This document shows positions 8,053 to 17,590 of a stretch of DNA of 64,000 nucleotides, one piece after another. The stretch comes from Flavobacterium cerinum (lineage in GTDB: Bacteria; Bacteroidota; Bacteroidia; Flavobacteriales; Flavobacteriaceae). The position numbers and the translations under genes were made by a program. The DNA is taken from positions 124,001 to 188,000 of the forward strand of contig NZ_CP101751.1 of NCBI RefSeq assembly GCF_024496085.1. The letters are read 5' to 3'. The number at the start of each line of letters is the position of its first letter. Within the stretch, counting starts at the first letter, position 1. Below the pieces are notes generated by a model. The model did no database searches, was not told where the DNA came from, and worked only from the letters and a program-made list of their open reading frames with translations.

Positions 8053-9201
8053 GTGAAAACAGACTTTACCTATAAAATTTATACATCATCAACAGCGATT
8101 CCTGAAAATTGGGATACACTGGCTAATTCCAATATTTTCCTTAGTAAAGCTTATCTTAAAGTACTGGAGAAATCGGCTCCGGTTAATATGATCTGTCACT
8201 ATATCGGTTTATATCATCAGGAGGAATTATGCGGAATTGCTTTATCTCAGTTTTTAGATCTTAACAAAGTAGAATCCTTCGGTGAACGGGACAATTGCCT
8301 TAAAACTTCCGTTCGAAATTTTGTATTCCGAAATTTTAGTGCTCATGTACTTTTTATCGGGAATAATATGCTGACCGGACAGAATGCTTTTGCTATCAAT
8401 GATAAAATAAATACTGCTGATGCCATTGCATTGCTATTAGCTTCGGTTAATGATTTAAAAGAAATATTCCGAAAACGAAAAACAAAAATTCATTTAACCG
8501 TTTTTAAGGATTTTGATCAATCTGCTATATCGCATTTTGACATCCCTGAATTTGCTTCTTTTTATCGATTCACAACCCAACCTAACATGATATTTGACAT
8601 CCGTGAGGAATGGAAAAACGAAACCGATTATGTGGATTCATTACTAAAAAAGTATAGAGATCAGTATAAAAGAGCACGAAAAAAAGCAACGGGAATTACT
8701 AAACGTAAGTTTACTTTAGAGGACATAAAAACACATTCAGACATCATACATCAATTGTATCATAATGTTGCCCGAAATGCTCCGTTTAATACTTTTTTTC
8801 TGGCTGAAAATCATTTTTACAAGCTGAAGAAACTACTTCAGGATGATTTTTTCTTTTACGGTTATTTTCTGGATGACAAATTGATTGGTTTCAATACGCT
8901 AATTAAAAACGGAACTGTGATCGACACCTATTTTTTAGGATATGATGAAAGTTGTCAGCGGGATAAAATGTTGTATCTGAATATGCTTTATGATATGATT
9001 TGTTATTCGATCAATCAGGGTTACAAAAAAATCATCTTTGCCCGGACTGCTTTGGAAATAAAGAGCTCCGTTGGTGCAAAACCTTTGGAAATGTTCGGCT
9101 ATATTCAGCATAGTAATCCGTTTATTAACCGTTATATTTCAAAACTTTTCCGTTCTCTCGAACCCGAAACAGTATGGCAGGAACGAAATCCTTTTAAATA
9201 A
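8053..9201 (+). CDS. GNAT-superfamily (FemAB-like) acyltransferase-like protein
   Basis: 382 residues, cytosolic. The C-terminal half has the arrangement of peptidoglycan-bridge/FemAB-like GNAT proteins: a basic helix (LLKKYRDQYKRARKKA), a strand-turn (FFYGYFLDDKLIGFNTLI), and YFLGYDESCQRDKMLYLNMLYDMI near the acyl-CoA/tRNA site in relatives. The N-terminal half holds the motif WDTLANSNIFLSKAYLKVLE, seen at the start of the family, which supports the GTG start at 8053; the first ATG is at residue 45 and would remove it. The substrate is unknown. The gene converges on the ABC-F gene and shares its terminator. Confidence 0.65.
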   Translation: MKTDFTYKIYTSSTAIPENWDTLANSNIFLSKAYLKVLEKSAPVNMICHYIGLYHQEELCGIALSQFLDLNKVESFGERDNCLKTSVRNFVFRNFSAHVLFIGNNMLTGQNAFAINDKINTADAIALLLASVNDLKEIFRKRKTKIHLTVFKDFDQSAISHFDIPEFASFYRFTTQPNMIFDIREEWKNETDYVDSLLKKYRDQYKRARKKATGITKRKFTLEDIKTHSDIIHQLYHNVARNAPFNTFFLAENHFYKLKKLLQDDFFFYGYFLDDKLIGFNTLIKNGTVIDTYFLGYDESCQRDKMLYLNMLYDMICYSINQGYKKIIFARTALEIKSSVGAKPLEMFGYIQHSNPFINRYISKLFRSLEPETVWQERNPFK

Positions 9202-9203
9202 AA

Positions 9204-9229
9204 AAGAGTGGCTATAACCACTCTTCTCT
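9204..9229. terminator. Bidirectional terminator between convergent genes
   Basis: Stem AAGAGTGG (9204-9211) / CCACTCTT (9218-9225), 6-base loop. On the minus strand it is followed by TTTTTATTT, so it is a strong terminator for the ABC-F gene; on the plus strand a weaker T-rich tail follows. Confidence 0.85.
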
Positions 9230-9232
9230 GTT

Positions 9233-11146
9233 TTATACGTTACTTTCTATTTCTTCTTGTATTAGTTCCCAGTCGGCTAAAAGCTGATCCAACTCTTTCT
9301 TTTTCTTTTCATATGCCGAAAAGAAAGAAGCATCCTGCATTAGTTTTTCATAATGTTCGGCAAGTGCTTTGTCATCTTTCTGAATTTCTTTTTCAAGTTC
9401 CTGAATCTGACTTTCTACTTTACTTAGCTTATTCTGAAGGCCTTTTTGTTTTTTTTGTTCCTCATACGAAAGCGTCTTACTCTCTTTCTGCACCACCGTT
9501 TCCTTAACGACATCTTTTTTCTCTACTTCACGCATATTCTGTACATTGCGTTGTTCAAGGAAGAAATTAATATCCCCTAAGTATTCACGGATTTTCTGGT
9601 CTTTAAATTCGTAGACAATATTGGACATTCCCTGTAAGAAATCCCGATCGTGAGACACTAACAGCAAAGTTCCTTCAAACTTCTGCAAAGCGGCCTTTAA
9701 AACGTTTTTAGACTTAATATCGAGGTGGTTTGTCGGCTCATCCATTACCAACACATTAATAGGCTGTAATAACAGCTTACAAAGTGCTAATCGGTTTCGC
9801 TCTCCTCCGGACAGTACTTTTACTTTTTTCTCAACATCATCACCACGGAAAAGAAAGGCTCCGAGCATATCTCTTACCTTCGAACGATTTGTATCCGTTG
9901 CAGCATCCGTCATTGTATCCAGTAACGTTTTTTCGCCATCCAGATATTCCGCCTGATTTTGAGCGAAATAGCCCAACTGAACGTTATGTCCCAGTTTTAT
10001 TTCGCCCTGATATTCGAATTCATTAACTATTGCTTTTATAAATGTCGATTTTCCCTGACCGTTTTGTCCCACAAAAGCGATTTTACTACCACGCTCTACC
10101 AAAAGCGAAATATCTTTTAAAATCGTTTTTTCGCCGTAACTTTTGGTTACATGCTCCGCTTCAATTACAACACGTCCCGGCGTTACAGAAACCGGAAATG
10201 AAATACTCATCACCGAATTATCATCTTCATCTACTTCAATACGCTCTACTTTATCCAGTTTTTTGATCAGGGATTGTGCCATTGAGGCTTTAGAAGCTTT
10301 GGCTCTGAATTTTTCGATCAGTTTTTCCGTTTCTTCAATTTTTTTCGCCTGATTTTTCTGTGTTGCCAATTGTTTTTCACGGATTTCGTGACGTTGAATC
10401 AGATATTCACTGTAAGGCTTACTAAAGTCGTAAATCTTACCCAGAGAGATCTCAATCGTTCTATTGGTAACATTATCCAGGAACATTTTATCGTGGGAAA
10501 CGATTACTACAACGCCCGGGAAATTTCGTAAAAAGCTTTCCAACCAGATGATACTTTCAATATCAAGGTGGTTTGTCGGCTCATCCAATAATAAAATATC
10601 ATTGGTTTGCAGTAACAATTTTGCTAACTCAATACGCATTCTCCATCCTCCGGAAAAAGTATCGGTAGCCTTATCAAAATCTTCCCGTTTAAAACCTAAT
10701 CCAAGCAATACTTTTTCGGTATCACCTACATAGTTATAACCGCCCAAAATTTCATAATGATGGGTAACATCACTTAACTGTTCGATCAATTCGGAATACT
10801 CCTGACTTTCATAATCGGTTCGGGTTGCCAACTGATGATTGATGTTATCCATCTTCATTTCGGCATTTTTAATTTCTTCAAAAGCCTGGTAAGCTTCATC
10901 CAAAACCGTTCTCCCTTTTACAAAGTCAATATCTTGTTTTAAGAATCCCAGTTTAACTTCTTTTTCAGTTGCAATGCTTCCTGAATCCGGAGCCAGTTCT
11001 CTGGAAAGAATTTTAAGCATGGTTGATTTTCCAGCTCCGTTTTTCCCAACTAGTCCGACTCTGTCACCTGCTCCCAATCGAAACGTTACTTCTTCAAACA
11101 AGTAAGTTCCGCCAAAAGAAACCGATAAATTGTGTATATTTAGCAT
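9233..11146 (-). CDS. ABC-F family ATPase
   Basis: 637 residues from ATG at 11146; the frame stays open upstream, but the domain begins exactly at MLNIHNLSVSFGG. Two nucleotide-binding domains: Walker A GKNGAGKST and GQNGQGKST, signatures FSGGWRMR and LSGGERNR, Walker B LLLDEPTNHLD and LVMDEPTNHLD, with the long linker between them typical of ABC-F proteins. There are no membrane segments. A charged coiled coil forms the C-terminus (residues ~530-630). ABC-F proteins act on the ribosome, in translation factor or antibiotic-protection roles; this branch resembles the housekeeping Uup/YdiF-like type, but subfamily assignment needs a tree. Confidence 0.9.
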   Translation of the reverse strand: MLNIHNLSVSFGGTYLFEEVTFRLGAGDRVGLVGKNGAGKSTMLKILSRELAPDSGSIATEKEVKLGFLKQDIDFVKGRTVLDEAYQAFEEIKNAEMKMDNINHQLATRTDYESQEYSELIEQLSDVTHHYEILGGYNYVGDTEKVLLGLGFKREDFDKATDTFSGGWRMRIELAKLLLQTNDILLLDEPTNHLDIESIIWLESFLRNFPGVVVIVSHDKMFLDNVTNRTIEISLGKIYDFSKPYSEYLIQRHEIREKQLATQKNQAKKIEETEKLIEKFRAKASKASMAQSLIKKLDKVERIEVDEDDNSVMSISFPVSVTPGRVVIEAEHVTKSYGEKTILKDISLLVERGSKIAFVGQNGQGKSTFIKAIVNEFEYQGEIKLGHNVQLGYFAQNQAEYLDGEKTLLDTMTDAATDTNRSKVRDMLGAFLFRGDDVEKKVKVLSGGERNRLALCKLLLQPINVLVMDEPTNHLDIKSKNVLKAALQKFEGTLLLVSHDRDFLQGMSNIVYEFKDQKIREYLGDINFFLEQRNVQNMREVEKKDVVKETVVQKESKTLSYEEQKKQKGLQNKLSKVESQIQELEKEIQKDDKALAEHYEKLMQDASFFSAYEKKKKELDQLLADWELIQEEIESNV

Positions 11147-11165
11147 AATTTTGTTACAAAGGTTA

Positions 11166-11173
11166 CAAAGGTA
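11166..11173 (-). promoter_or_regulatory. -7 box TACCTTTG, likely ABC-F gene promoter
   Basis: Exact TAnnTTTG match 20 bases before the start codon at 11146, giving a very short leader. A second copy of CCTTTGTAAC follows at once. No -33 TTG found. Confidence 0.5.
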
Positions 11174-11210
11174 ATTTTTTAAAGACGTACCTTTACTAAA
11201 ATTTCTACAA

Positions 11211-11609
11211 ATGTTTAAAAAAGGAACCAAACTCAATAGTATCCTGACCGGAAGTTGCCCAAAATGTCAGGAAGAAGGCATGTATGTTGAGAAAAACCCA
11301 TATAAACTAAAGAGTGTTTTTGAGATGCATGAACAATGCAGTCATTGCGGCACTTATTACAAAATTGAGCCGTCGTTTTTTTATGGCGCCATGTATGTAA
11401 GCTATGGTGTAGGTATTGCCTTCGGCGTAGCCGCATTTGTCATTTCCTATCTGTTTTTGGGATCAACACTTAAAACCGCATTTATCGCCATAATTTTAAC
11501 TCTAATTGTTTTTATGCCGATCATTATGCGTTTGTCCCGTAATATCTGGATTAACTTTTTTGTCCATTATGACAAGGACTGGAAAAATCACATTAATAAA
11601 AACAACTAA
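11211..11609 (+). CDS. DUF983 membrane protein with CxxC pairs
   Basis: 132 residues. Two CxxC pairs (Cys16/Cys19 in SCPKC, Cys43/Cys46 in CSHCG) form a zinc-ribbon-like N-terminal part on the cytoplasmic side. Two membrane helices follow (near 60-80 and 88-108), then a basic amphipathic C-terminus. This is the standard DUF983 layout; function unknown. The gene is divergent from the ABC-F gene, with 64 bases between, and ends at a strong terminator. Confidence 0.85.
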   Translation: MFKKGTKLNSILTGSCPKCQEEGMYVEKNPYKLKSVFEMHEQCSHCGTYYKIEPSFFYGAMYVSYGVGIAFGVAAFVISYLFLGSTLKTAFIAIILTLIVFMPIIMRLSRNIWINFFVHYDKDWKNHINKNN

Positions 11610-11616
11610 GCTATAT

Positions 11617-11647
11617 TTAGGAATCCAATCGGATTCCTAATTTTTTA
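11617..11647 (+). terminator. Terminator of the DUF983 gene
   Basis: Perfect 10-base stem TTAGGAATCC / GGATTCCTAA (11617-11626, 11631-11640) with loop AATC, followed by six T. It overlaps the last codons and stop of the opposing oxidoreductase gene. Confidence 0.85.
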
Positions 11648-12681
11648 TAAAAACGTTTGATATCAATTTGCGTATCTAAAGCCGTTTTATTTTCAATCGA
11701 TTCAAAGAGCTTTTGAGCCAAAAACGGCCCTAGCATTACCCCACGTGTCCCGAGTCCGTTTAACAAGTGTAAATTGCGATACAGATGATGTGTTCCGACT
11801 AACGGTCTTCTGTCTTTCACCGTTGGTCGTACTCCGGCAAAATGATCGACAACTTCAAATTCACAATCAATTAAAGATTTCAATTCCTGAATCAATTCCT
11901 GTTTTCCGGCTTCAGTAGGTTCGTCCGTTTTATCCTCCCAATTATAAGTTGCGCCAACTTTAAACAGTCCGTTACCTATTGGAAGTATAAAAACACTGGA
12001 TTTTAAAACTACATCAAGATCCAGATCCGGTGCTTTAATCACAAGTAATTCACCTTTGGTTCCATCAAGTGGCACATGATTAAAAAACGGATTTTGTATC
12101 ATTCCGAAGCCTTCTGCAAAAACAATTTCTTTTGCTTTTATGCCTTTATATTCTAAATAATCATCCGTAACGGTTAATTTAGAATGGTCAAAATGCTCCT
12201 TAATCAATAAGTCATTTTCATCCAGATAACGGTTATAAGTATCTAATAAGAGTGCTGTATCAACATAGCCGGTCATCAGCACTTCTCCAAAGCCAAAATC
12301 AGATGTAATCGATTGGTATTTTTTATGAATAACAGTTCCCGATAAATAGGGTGCCAGATTGGGTTTATCAGCCGCCTGAAACCAATTATTCTGTTCTTCA
12401 ACGGATGCGAATTTTCGATAGATCGGTATCCGGAAATCAAATTCAGTTCCGATTCTTTTGGCAATGTCGGCATAAAACGGAAGTCCGTATTCCAATTGTT
12501 CCTGAGCACACCAAACCTGACTAAAACGTTTTAAAATAACCGGGTTATATAAACCGCCTGCTACGCGTGAAGACGACGTTGAAGCATCTTCAAATACCTT
12601 AAATGTTTTCCCGTTTTGCAATATCGTTTCAGCAAAACAAATTCCGGCGATACCGGAGCCGACAATCAAATAATCTATCAT
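11617..12681 (-). CDS. FAD-dependent oxidoreductase (DAO family)
   Basis: 354 residues from ATG at 12681; an upstream extension exists but the FAD motif must be near the N-terminus. MIDYLIVGSGIAGICFAE is the dinucleotide-binding GxGxxG, and SSRVAGGLYNPV follows. The C-terminal half has FAGVRPTVKDRRPLVG and LLNGLGTRGVMLGP, both typical of D-amino-acid-oxidase/glycine-oxidase relatives (compare MnmC C-terminal domain and ThiO). The substrate cannot be told. The gene follows the gldN terminator and is probably a separate transcript. Confidence 0.8.
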   Translation of the reverse strand: MIDYLIVGSGIAGICFAETILQNGKTFKVFEDASTSSSRVAGGLYNPVILKRFSQVWCAQEQLEYGLPFYADIAKRIGTEFDFRIPIYRKFASVEEQNNWFQAADKPNLAPYLSGTVIHKKYQSITSDFGFGEVLMTGYVDTALLLDTYNRYLDENDLLIKEHFDHSKLTVTDDYLEYKGIKAKEIVFAEGFGMIQNPFFNHVPLDGTKGELLVIKAPDLDLDVVLKSSVFILPIGNGLFKVGATYNWEDKTDEPTEAGKQELIQELKSLIDCEFEVVDHFAGVRPTVKDRRPLVGTHHLYRNLHLLNGLGTRGVMLGPFLAQKLFESIENKTALDTQIDIKRFYKKLGIRLDS

Positions 12682-12697
12682 GGTACAAAAATAAAAA

Positions 12698-12720
12698 ACT
12701 CTTACCGGGTTGGTAAGAGT
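12698..12720 (-). terminator. Terminator of the gldKLMN operon
   Basis: Stem ACTCTTACC / GGTAAGAGT (9 bases), loop of 5, with TTTTTTATTTTT downstream on the minus strand. It lies 27 bases after the gldN stop codon and ends the transcription unit before the oxidoreductase gene. Confidence 0.85.
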
Positions 12721-12746
12721 TTTTATAAAATTGGAGAAATTATTTT

Positions 12747-13658
12747 TTAGTAATTCCACATATCTTGTTCGAAGTTGCGGATTTTTTCTTTTACGCGTTC
12801 TGATTCCAATAATTGCATTTGAGCATTTTCTTTTACATACTCATCAATCTGACGGTCACCATAAACGTTTTCTTCTCTATAAATTACTCCGTTAAAACGT
12901 CTTGAATTCAACAAGTGGTCAAACGTAATTGGCATAGCCGAGTTTTTATCGTTGAAGGCTTTACTTGCGTGTAACACATCTCTTGCCGACGGGAAGTAAA
13001 CCCAGAACAATTCGATGTATTCTTTCTCCTCTTTGTCCATTGTATAAACATCCGGAACAATTGGGCAAATACCTAAAATACGGTATTTTAATTCACCCTG
13101 ACGGGTATCGAAATACCAGTAACCAACAACTTTATAATCGGATACGTGAACTGCTGCGATTTCTGTTTTGTTGATATACTCTTCAGAAATTTTGGCACCC
13201 GCTTTTTTCTGTTTTGCCGTGAAGCTGTTATACTGCTCTTTACCGGCATCAGTTGTATCGATTCTAAATAATGAAGCCTCGATATCTTTTAATGATTTTT
13301 TAGTTGTAAAATAACTATCATCATAAATTTCAGTAAGCTTACCTGCCTTAATTCCTTCAACCAAAACATCATAAAGAGGCTTTCTATCCGGACCTAAGTT
13401 TCCTTCTATAGGGTAATATAACGGGAAGTTAACTCTTTCATCAAGGTCGATAATTTCCCAAATCTTTTTCCCCATTAATACATCACGATCATCCACATAT
13501 CCGTATGGAAGCGGCTTGTCGTTATCTGCATTTAATTGTGCTGCGGTTTTTTTACCGATCTCAGCCGGGGTTTTTGCATTTAAAAGGTTAGACTGTGCAA
13601 AAGTTGCAATCGAGCTAAAAGTAAATGCAATTACTAATGAAAAATTTCTCCAATTCAT
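12747..13658 (-). CDS. gldN: GldN, type IX secretion / gliding motility protein
   Basis: 303 residues. A signal peptide ends near ATFAQS; the rest is periplasmic. Recognised by overall match to GldN/GldO/PorN: YGYVDDRDVLMGKKIWEIIDL near residue 53 and VVGYWYFDTRQGELKYRILGI. With GldK it builds the periplasmic ring of the T9SS, docked on the GldL-GldM motor. It is the last gene of gldKLMN, 53 bases after gldM. Some Flavobacteria carry a second paralogue (gldO); none is adjacent here. Confidence 0.95.
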   Translation of the reverse strand: MNWRNFSLVIAFTFSSIATFAQSNLLNAKTPAEIGKKTAAQLNADNDKPLPYGYVDDRDVLMGKKIWEIIDLDERVNFPLYYPIEGNLGPDRKPLYDVLVEGIKAGKLTEIYDDSYFTTKKSLKDIEASLFRIDTTDAGKEQYNSFTAKQKKAGAKISEEYINKTEIAAVHVSDYKVVGYWYFDTRQGELKYRILGICPIVPDVYTMDKEEKEYIELFWVYFPSARDVLHASKAFNDKNSAMPITFDHLLNSRRFNGVIYREENVYGDRQIDEYVKENAQMQLLESERVKEKIRNFEQDMWNY

Positions 13659-13711
13659 TTTTTATTCTTTATATACTATTTAAGTAATTATAAACTCAAA
13701 CTTGGTCGTTT

Positions 13712-15256
13712 TTATTGTACTTCAAATGTACAAGATGCAACTCTTTTCGGCATTTGATCTAAACCAACAAATTTAGCTTTGATCTCGGAGATAATAACGA
13801 TATCACCTCTGCTTGCTTTAGCGATAGCCGCTTTAGCTCTTGCATCCATTTTGTTTCCGGAAACAACGATAGTCGGCTGACCTGGTACTCTGATGTTAAA
13901 TTGTGTTACGTTAACGCTAACAGGGAAATCAAAATCTTCTAACTCAGCTGAGATTGTACAAACCTCTAAGTTTGATTTAGATCCTTTAGCAGCAACCTCT
14001 CCACGGATTTTTCCAGTCGGAGCCGGTAATCCTTTGATACGGAATACTTCTTTGCTGCTGAATGATTTACCGTCAGGCATAGTAGCAGTAACATTGATTG
14101 TTACATCACTTCCAGCACCTGGTGTAAGGTTGTACTGACCTGGTTTTCCAGCTGCAGCCATTCCAGGAGCAGACGCTTTTACTTTATCAGAAGAGATACC
14201 TGGTACAGAAACCGAAATCGGGTTCGGAACACCACGGTAAACAACTTTCATTTTATCAGCAGAAACGATAGCCTGGTTTGGTTTTGGTACTACAACGTAG
14301 TTTCCAGCGATTTCGATTTCAACCGGTTTGTTATCTTCCATGAAAGTAAACTTACCTTTGATATCTTTATCTCCAACGCTTCCAGCAGCCATTTTGAATA
14401 CTGCAGATCCGTTTTCGATAGAAGTACTTGCACCTACAACAGAAACTGCTTTCGGAACTGTAGACTCATCATAACGACCTAATACTACACGTCCTGTAAC
14501 TTGCTCTCCCTGGAAGAAAGCTGATTTATCCATCATTACGAACGCTTTATAGTTTTTCATAGAAGCCGCTGCAATTGCAGTGTTTCCTAAGAATGCGTTG
14601 TAAAGCTCTGCTTCGATAACTTTTACGTCATTTTGCATTGCCGATAACTTCGTTAAAGAAGCGATTGACGGGAATCCTTTGTAGTTGTAATCTAAATATT
14701 TTTTAGTTACTCCATCTCCGTCTTTCACATCAGCAGTATTGAATTTAGAATCGATTTCAGCAACAATAGCTTTGTATTTAGCATCGTTTCCGATTATCGC
14801 TTTCATATCTGCTCTGTACTTATCCATAGTACTAACGATTTCTTTTCCTTTAGCAGAATATCCGTCACCACTAAACCAACCTTCGTCGATTTTGTCACCT
14901 TTATCCATAGCTTCGTAAGGAAGTTTTCCGTCTTTGTTTTTTTCAACTCCTGCAGTTGCATCAGCTTTTAATTTTCCGATGTAATCGTAGAAATTTTTAG
15001 TAATAGTTGCTACCTGATCTGCTTTCTTTTTAGCTTCTCCAAATTGAGTCGGGTTATCAGCAGCTTTAGTACCTAACGCGCCTAATGTAAGTGAATTTGT
15101 TTCTGTAGCAGCCGTGTTAGCTGTTTCGAATTTTTCGTTCATCAAACCAAAAGCGGATAATACTTCTTTTGACATGTTTAATGCCAACATTGCGATGAAA
15201 ACCAGGTACATCAGGTTAATCATCTTCTGTCTAGGGGTTAATTTTCCTCCTGCCAT
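13712..15256 (-). CDS. gldM: GldM, motor protein of gliding and type IX secretion
   Basis: 514 residues. The N-terminus MAGGKLTPRQKMINLMYLVF leads into the single membrane helix (about 12-35, LMYLVFIAMLALNMSKEVL), which pairs with GldL in the proton-driven motor. A long helical then beta-domain periplasmic region follows, ending in the compact domain that contacts GldK/GldN (DFDFPVSVNVTQFNIRVPG). Length matches GldM/PorM. It follows gldL by 43 bases. The acidic residue usual in the membrane helix is Glu26 (MSKEVLSAF). Confidence 0.96.
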   Translation of the reverse strand: MAGGKLTPRQKMINLMYLVFIAMLALNMSKEVLSAFGLMNEKFETANTAATETNSLTLGALGTKAADNPTQFGEAKKKADQVATITKNFYDYIGKLKADATAGVEKNKDGKLPYEAMDKGDKIDEGWFSGDGYSAKGKEIVSTMDKYRADMKAIIGNDAKYKAIVAEIDSKFNTADVKDGDGVTKKYLDYNYKGFPSIASLTKLSAMQNDVKVIEAELYNAFLGNTAIAAASMKNYKAFVMMDKSAFFQGEQVTGRVVLGRYDESTVPKAVSVVGASTSIENGSAVFKMAAGSVGDKDIKGKFTFMEDNKPVEIEIAGNYVVVPKPNQAIVSADKMKVVYRGVPNPISVSVPGISSDKVKASAPGMAAAGKPGQYNLTPGAGSDVTINVTATMPDGKSFSSKEVFRIKGLPAPTGKIRGEVAAKGSKSNLEVCTISAELEDFDFPVSVNVTQFNIRVPGQPTIVVSGNKMDARAKAAIAKASRGDIVIISEIKAKFVGLDQMPKRVASCTFEVQ

Positions 15257-15299
15257 TTCTTTCTAATTAGTTTTAAAGATTAATAAATAATGCAACTAA

Positions 15300-15935
15300 T
15301 TAGTTTCTGTTGCTCATTGCAGAAAGCATTCCGCCGTAAACGTTGTTTAATGAAGATAAATTTGCAGTCAATGATTGCATTTGATCTTTTAATTTCAAGT
15401 TGTTTTCTGCAACTTCTTTGTTGATCTCTGCATTACGAGTAGCACTTTCTAATTGTACTTTGTACATGCTGTTTAATGACTCCATTTGAGCTGCAGCCAA
15501 TGACATTTCTTCAGCATATTTTTTTGTAGAAGCAACTGAATCAACAGTTGGAGCAATTCCTTTAGCAGCAGCTTCGAAATTTTTGATGCTGTTACCTAAG
15601 CTTGACATTAACTCACCGTCAATTTTAGCTTCTTTTAACATGTTATCTAATTTCTGAGATAATAATCCTTGCGCTTCTGTTGGGTTTTCCGCTTTTTTCA
15701 CATCTCTCTTTTTAGCTTCTCCACCTGCTAATTCAGGGTAAACTAAAGACCAATCTAATTCTTTTTCAACTGGATCAAAAGCTGATAATGCGAAGATGAA
15801 AGCCTCAACTCCAAGACCAATAATAAGCATTGGGCTTGCACCTGGCCAGTGCATAATTTTGAATAACGCTCCAACGATTACCACTGCTGCCCCCATACCG
15901 TAGGCAAAATTCATAACTTTTTTAGGTAGTGCCAT
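15300..15935 (-). CDS. gldL: GldL, motor stator of gliding and type IX secretion
   Basis: 211 residues with two N-terminal membrane helices (about 9-28, FAYGMGAAVVIVGALFKIMH, and 32-52) containing Lys and His within the membrane span, as in GldL/PorL. The cytoplasmic remainder is coiled-coil rich (residues ~75-205). GldL and GldM form the rotary proton-powered motor. It lies 91 bases after gldK and 43 before gldM. Confidence 0.95.
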   Translation of the reverse strand: MALPKKVMNFAYGMGAAVVIVGALFKIMHWPGASPMLIIGLGVEAFIFALSAFDPVEKELDWSLVYPELAGGEAKKRDVKKAENPTEAQGLLSQKLDNMLKEAKIDGELMSSLGNSIKNFEAAAKGIAPTVDSVASTKKYAEEMSLAAAQMESLNSMYKVQLESATRNAEINKEVAENNLKLKDQMQSLTANLSSLNNVYGGMLSAMSNRN

Positions 15936-16026
15936 AATAAAATAAAATTTTAGTTAGTTAAGTTAATTATAAATAAAAATTGGTTAAATTTTAAAATTGA
16001 GTTAAGTTGAAATATTTTGTTGGATT

Positions 16027-17427
16027 TTAGTTCGGTCTGCTTCCGGTTGCCTGAGCTCCCATATAATCCTGAACTGTTCTGAATCCGATATAACTTCTTG
16101 CTGTATCTGCATATTCGAAGTTACGTGTTCCCACCTGTAAGTAGTAAGAAACATCTTTCCAGGATCCGCCACGTACCACTTTACGTTGGTTTTTAGCATC
16201 CGGAACATTTGGGTTCATTGTTGACACGTAATCATAAGCCGCTGCATCATATGAAGAATCAGTCCACTCAGCTACGTTACCTGACATGTTGTATAAGTTG
16301 AAATCATTAGGCTCGTATGATTTTGCTTCTACTGTATAAAGCGCTCCGTCAGCCGCATAATCTCCACGACTTGGTTTGAAGTTAGCCAAATAACATCCTC
16401 TGTCATTATGAGCATAAGGTCCTCCCCAAGGAAAAGTTGCAGATTCTAAACCGCCTCTTGCAGCGTACTCCCACTCTGCCTCTGTTGGCAAACGGAATGA
16501 GTTCACTTGATCTCTACCTTTTTTCTTTTTGATATACGAGTTTTTGTTTAACGTTCTCCAAGCACAAAATGCTTTTGCTTGTTTCCAGCTAACTCCTACT
16601 ACAGGATAATCCCCATAAGCCTGGTGCCAGAAATAATCATTGTGCATTGGTTCGTTATACGAATATGCGAAGTCCTTAATCCAAACGGTAGTATCCGGAT
16701 AGATTAACTGATTTTCAGTTTTGATAAATTTACTTCTTTTGGAACGACTGCTTGTAGTGCTTTTATCTTTAGCAGCAGCTTGAATATCCATCCATGTATA
16801 ACGGAATTTCAATTTCGAAACATCGAAAGTTCTCAGACCGTTATAAGACTCACTTGCAGGTAAATACAAAGAATCCATAACCTCAACATAATACTCATCC
16901 GGGTATTTTTGCGGGTCTTTATGTAATTTCACTTTTTTGTTAAGACGTCTTCCGGCATAAGGATCTTCATCAGTTCCTACACTGTAATAATTCTCATACA
17001 TGTATTTGTCGTAAGCAGACATTTTTGCAGGATCCTGATCACTAAAAGCGAAATCTCCAATACTTCCACCTTTATTGCTTCCTGAACCTGGTTTCATACC
17101 TTGCTCGTCGGCTAAAATTGCCAAACGAACACGGATTGTAGAATCTTTTACCCATTCGACAAACTGACGATACTCACTATTCGTAATCTCCGTCTCATCC
17201 ATGTAAAAGGAACGAACTGTTACCGTTTTTGTCGGCGCGTCCTGAACGTTGGCTAAATCATCATCTGATTTACCCATAATAAAAGCACCACCAGGAACCA
17301 AAGTCATACCATACGGCTTTTCCGGATGCCATTTCTTTCCTTTAACTCCTACTAGCTCACCTCTGTCGTTAGAACCACAGCTGAAAAATAAGGATACAAC
17401 AGCTGTTAATGCAATGAACTTCTTCAT
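16027..17427 (-). CDS. gldK: GldK, T9SS ring lipoprotein (SUMF1/FGE fold)
   Basis: 466 residues. The lipoprotein signal ends in LFFSC (Cys17). The rest is a formylglycine-generating-enzyme-like fold: MTLVPGGAFIMG, YMDETEITNSEYRQFVEW, FRLPTEAEWEYAARGG, NMSGNVAEWTDS and KVVRGGSWKD. In GldK/PorK this fold is structural, forming the outer-membrane-attached ring with GldN. It is first in gldKLMN, with 163 bases to the preceding gene. A long insert (about residues 120-230) separates the first FGE strand from the rest, as in other GldK. Confidence 0.95.
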   Translation of the reverse strand: MKKFIALTAVVSLFFSCGSNDRGELVGVKGKKWHPEKPYGMTLVPGGAFIMGKSDDDLANVQDAPTKTVTVRSFYMDETEITNSEYRQFVEWVKDSTIRVRLAILADEQGMKPGSGSNKGGSIGDFAFSDQDPAKMSAYDKYMYENYYSVGTDEDPYAGRRLNKKVKLHKDPQKYPDEYYVEVMDSLYLPASESYNGLRTFDVSKLKFRYTWMDIQAAAKDKSTTSSRSKRSKFIKTENQLIYPDTTVWIKDFAYSYNEPMHNDYFWHQAYGDYPVVGVSWKQAKAFCAWRTLNKNSYIKKKKGRDQVNSFRLPTEAEWEYAARGGLESATFPWGGPYAHNDRGCYLANFKPSRGDYAADGALYTVEAKSYEPNDFNLYNMSGNVAEWTDSSYDAAAYDYVSTMNPNVPDAKNQRKVVRGGSWKDVSYYLQVGTRNFEYADTARSYIGFRTVQDYMGAQATGSRPN

Positions 17428-17590
17428 ATAAATTTGGGTTAATAGTATTTATATTTTTAAGGGCGTAAACCTATTTATTTATTTTCTAAAAAACAAAAAT
17501 TTTATTAAAAAAAACTTAAAAAAAACAATAAAACACAATTTAGGGTTTAAATAAACGTTTTTTCAACAATCAACGTTATGAAGGCGTTAA

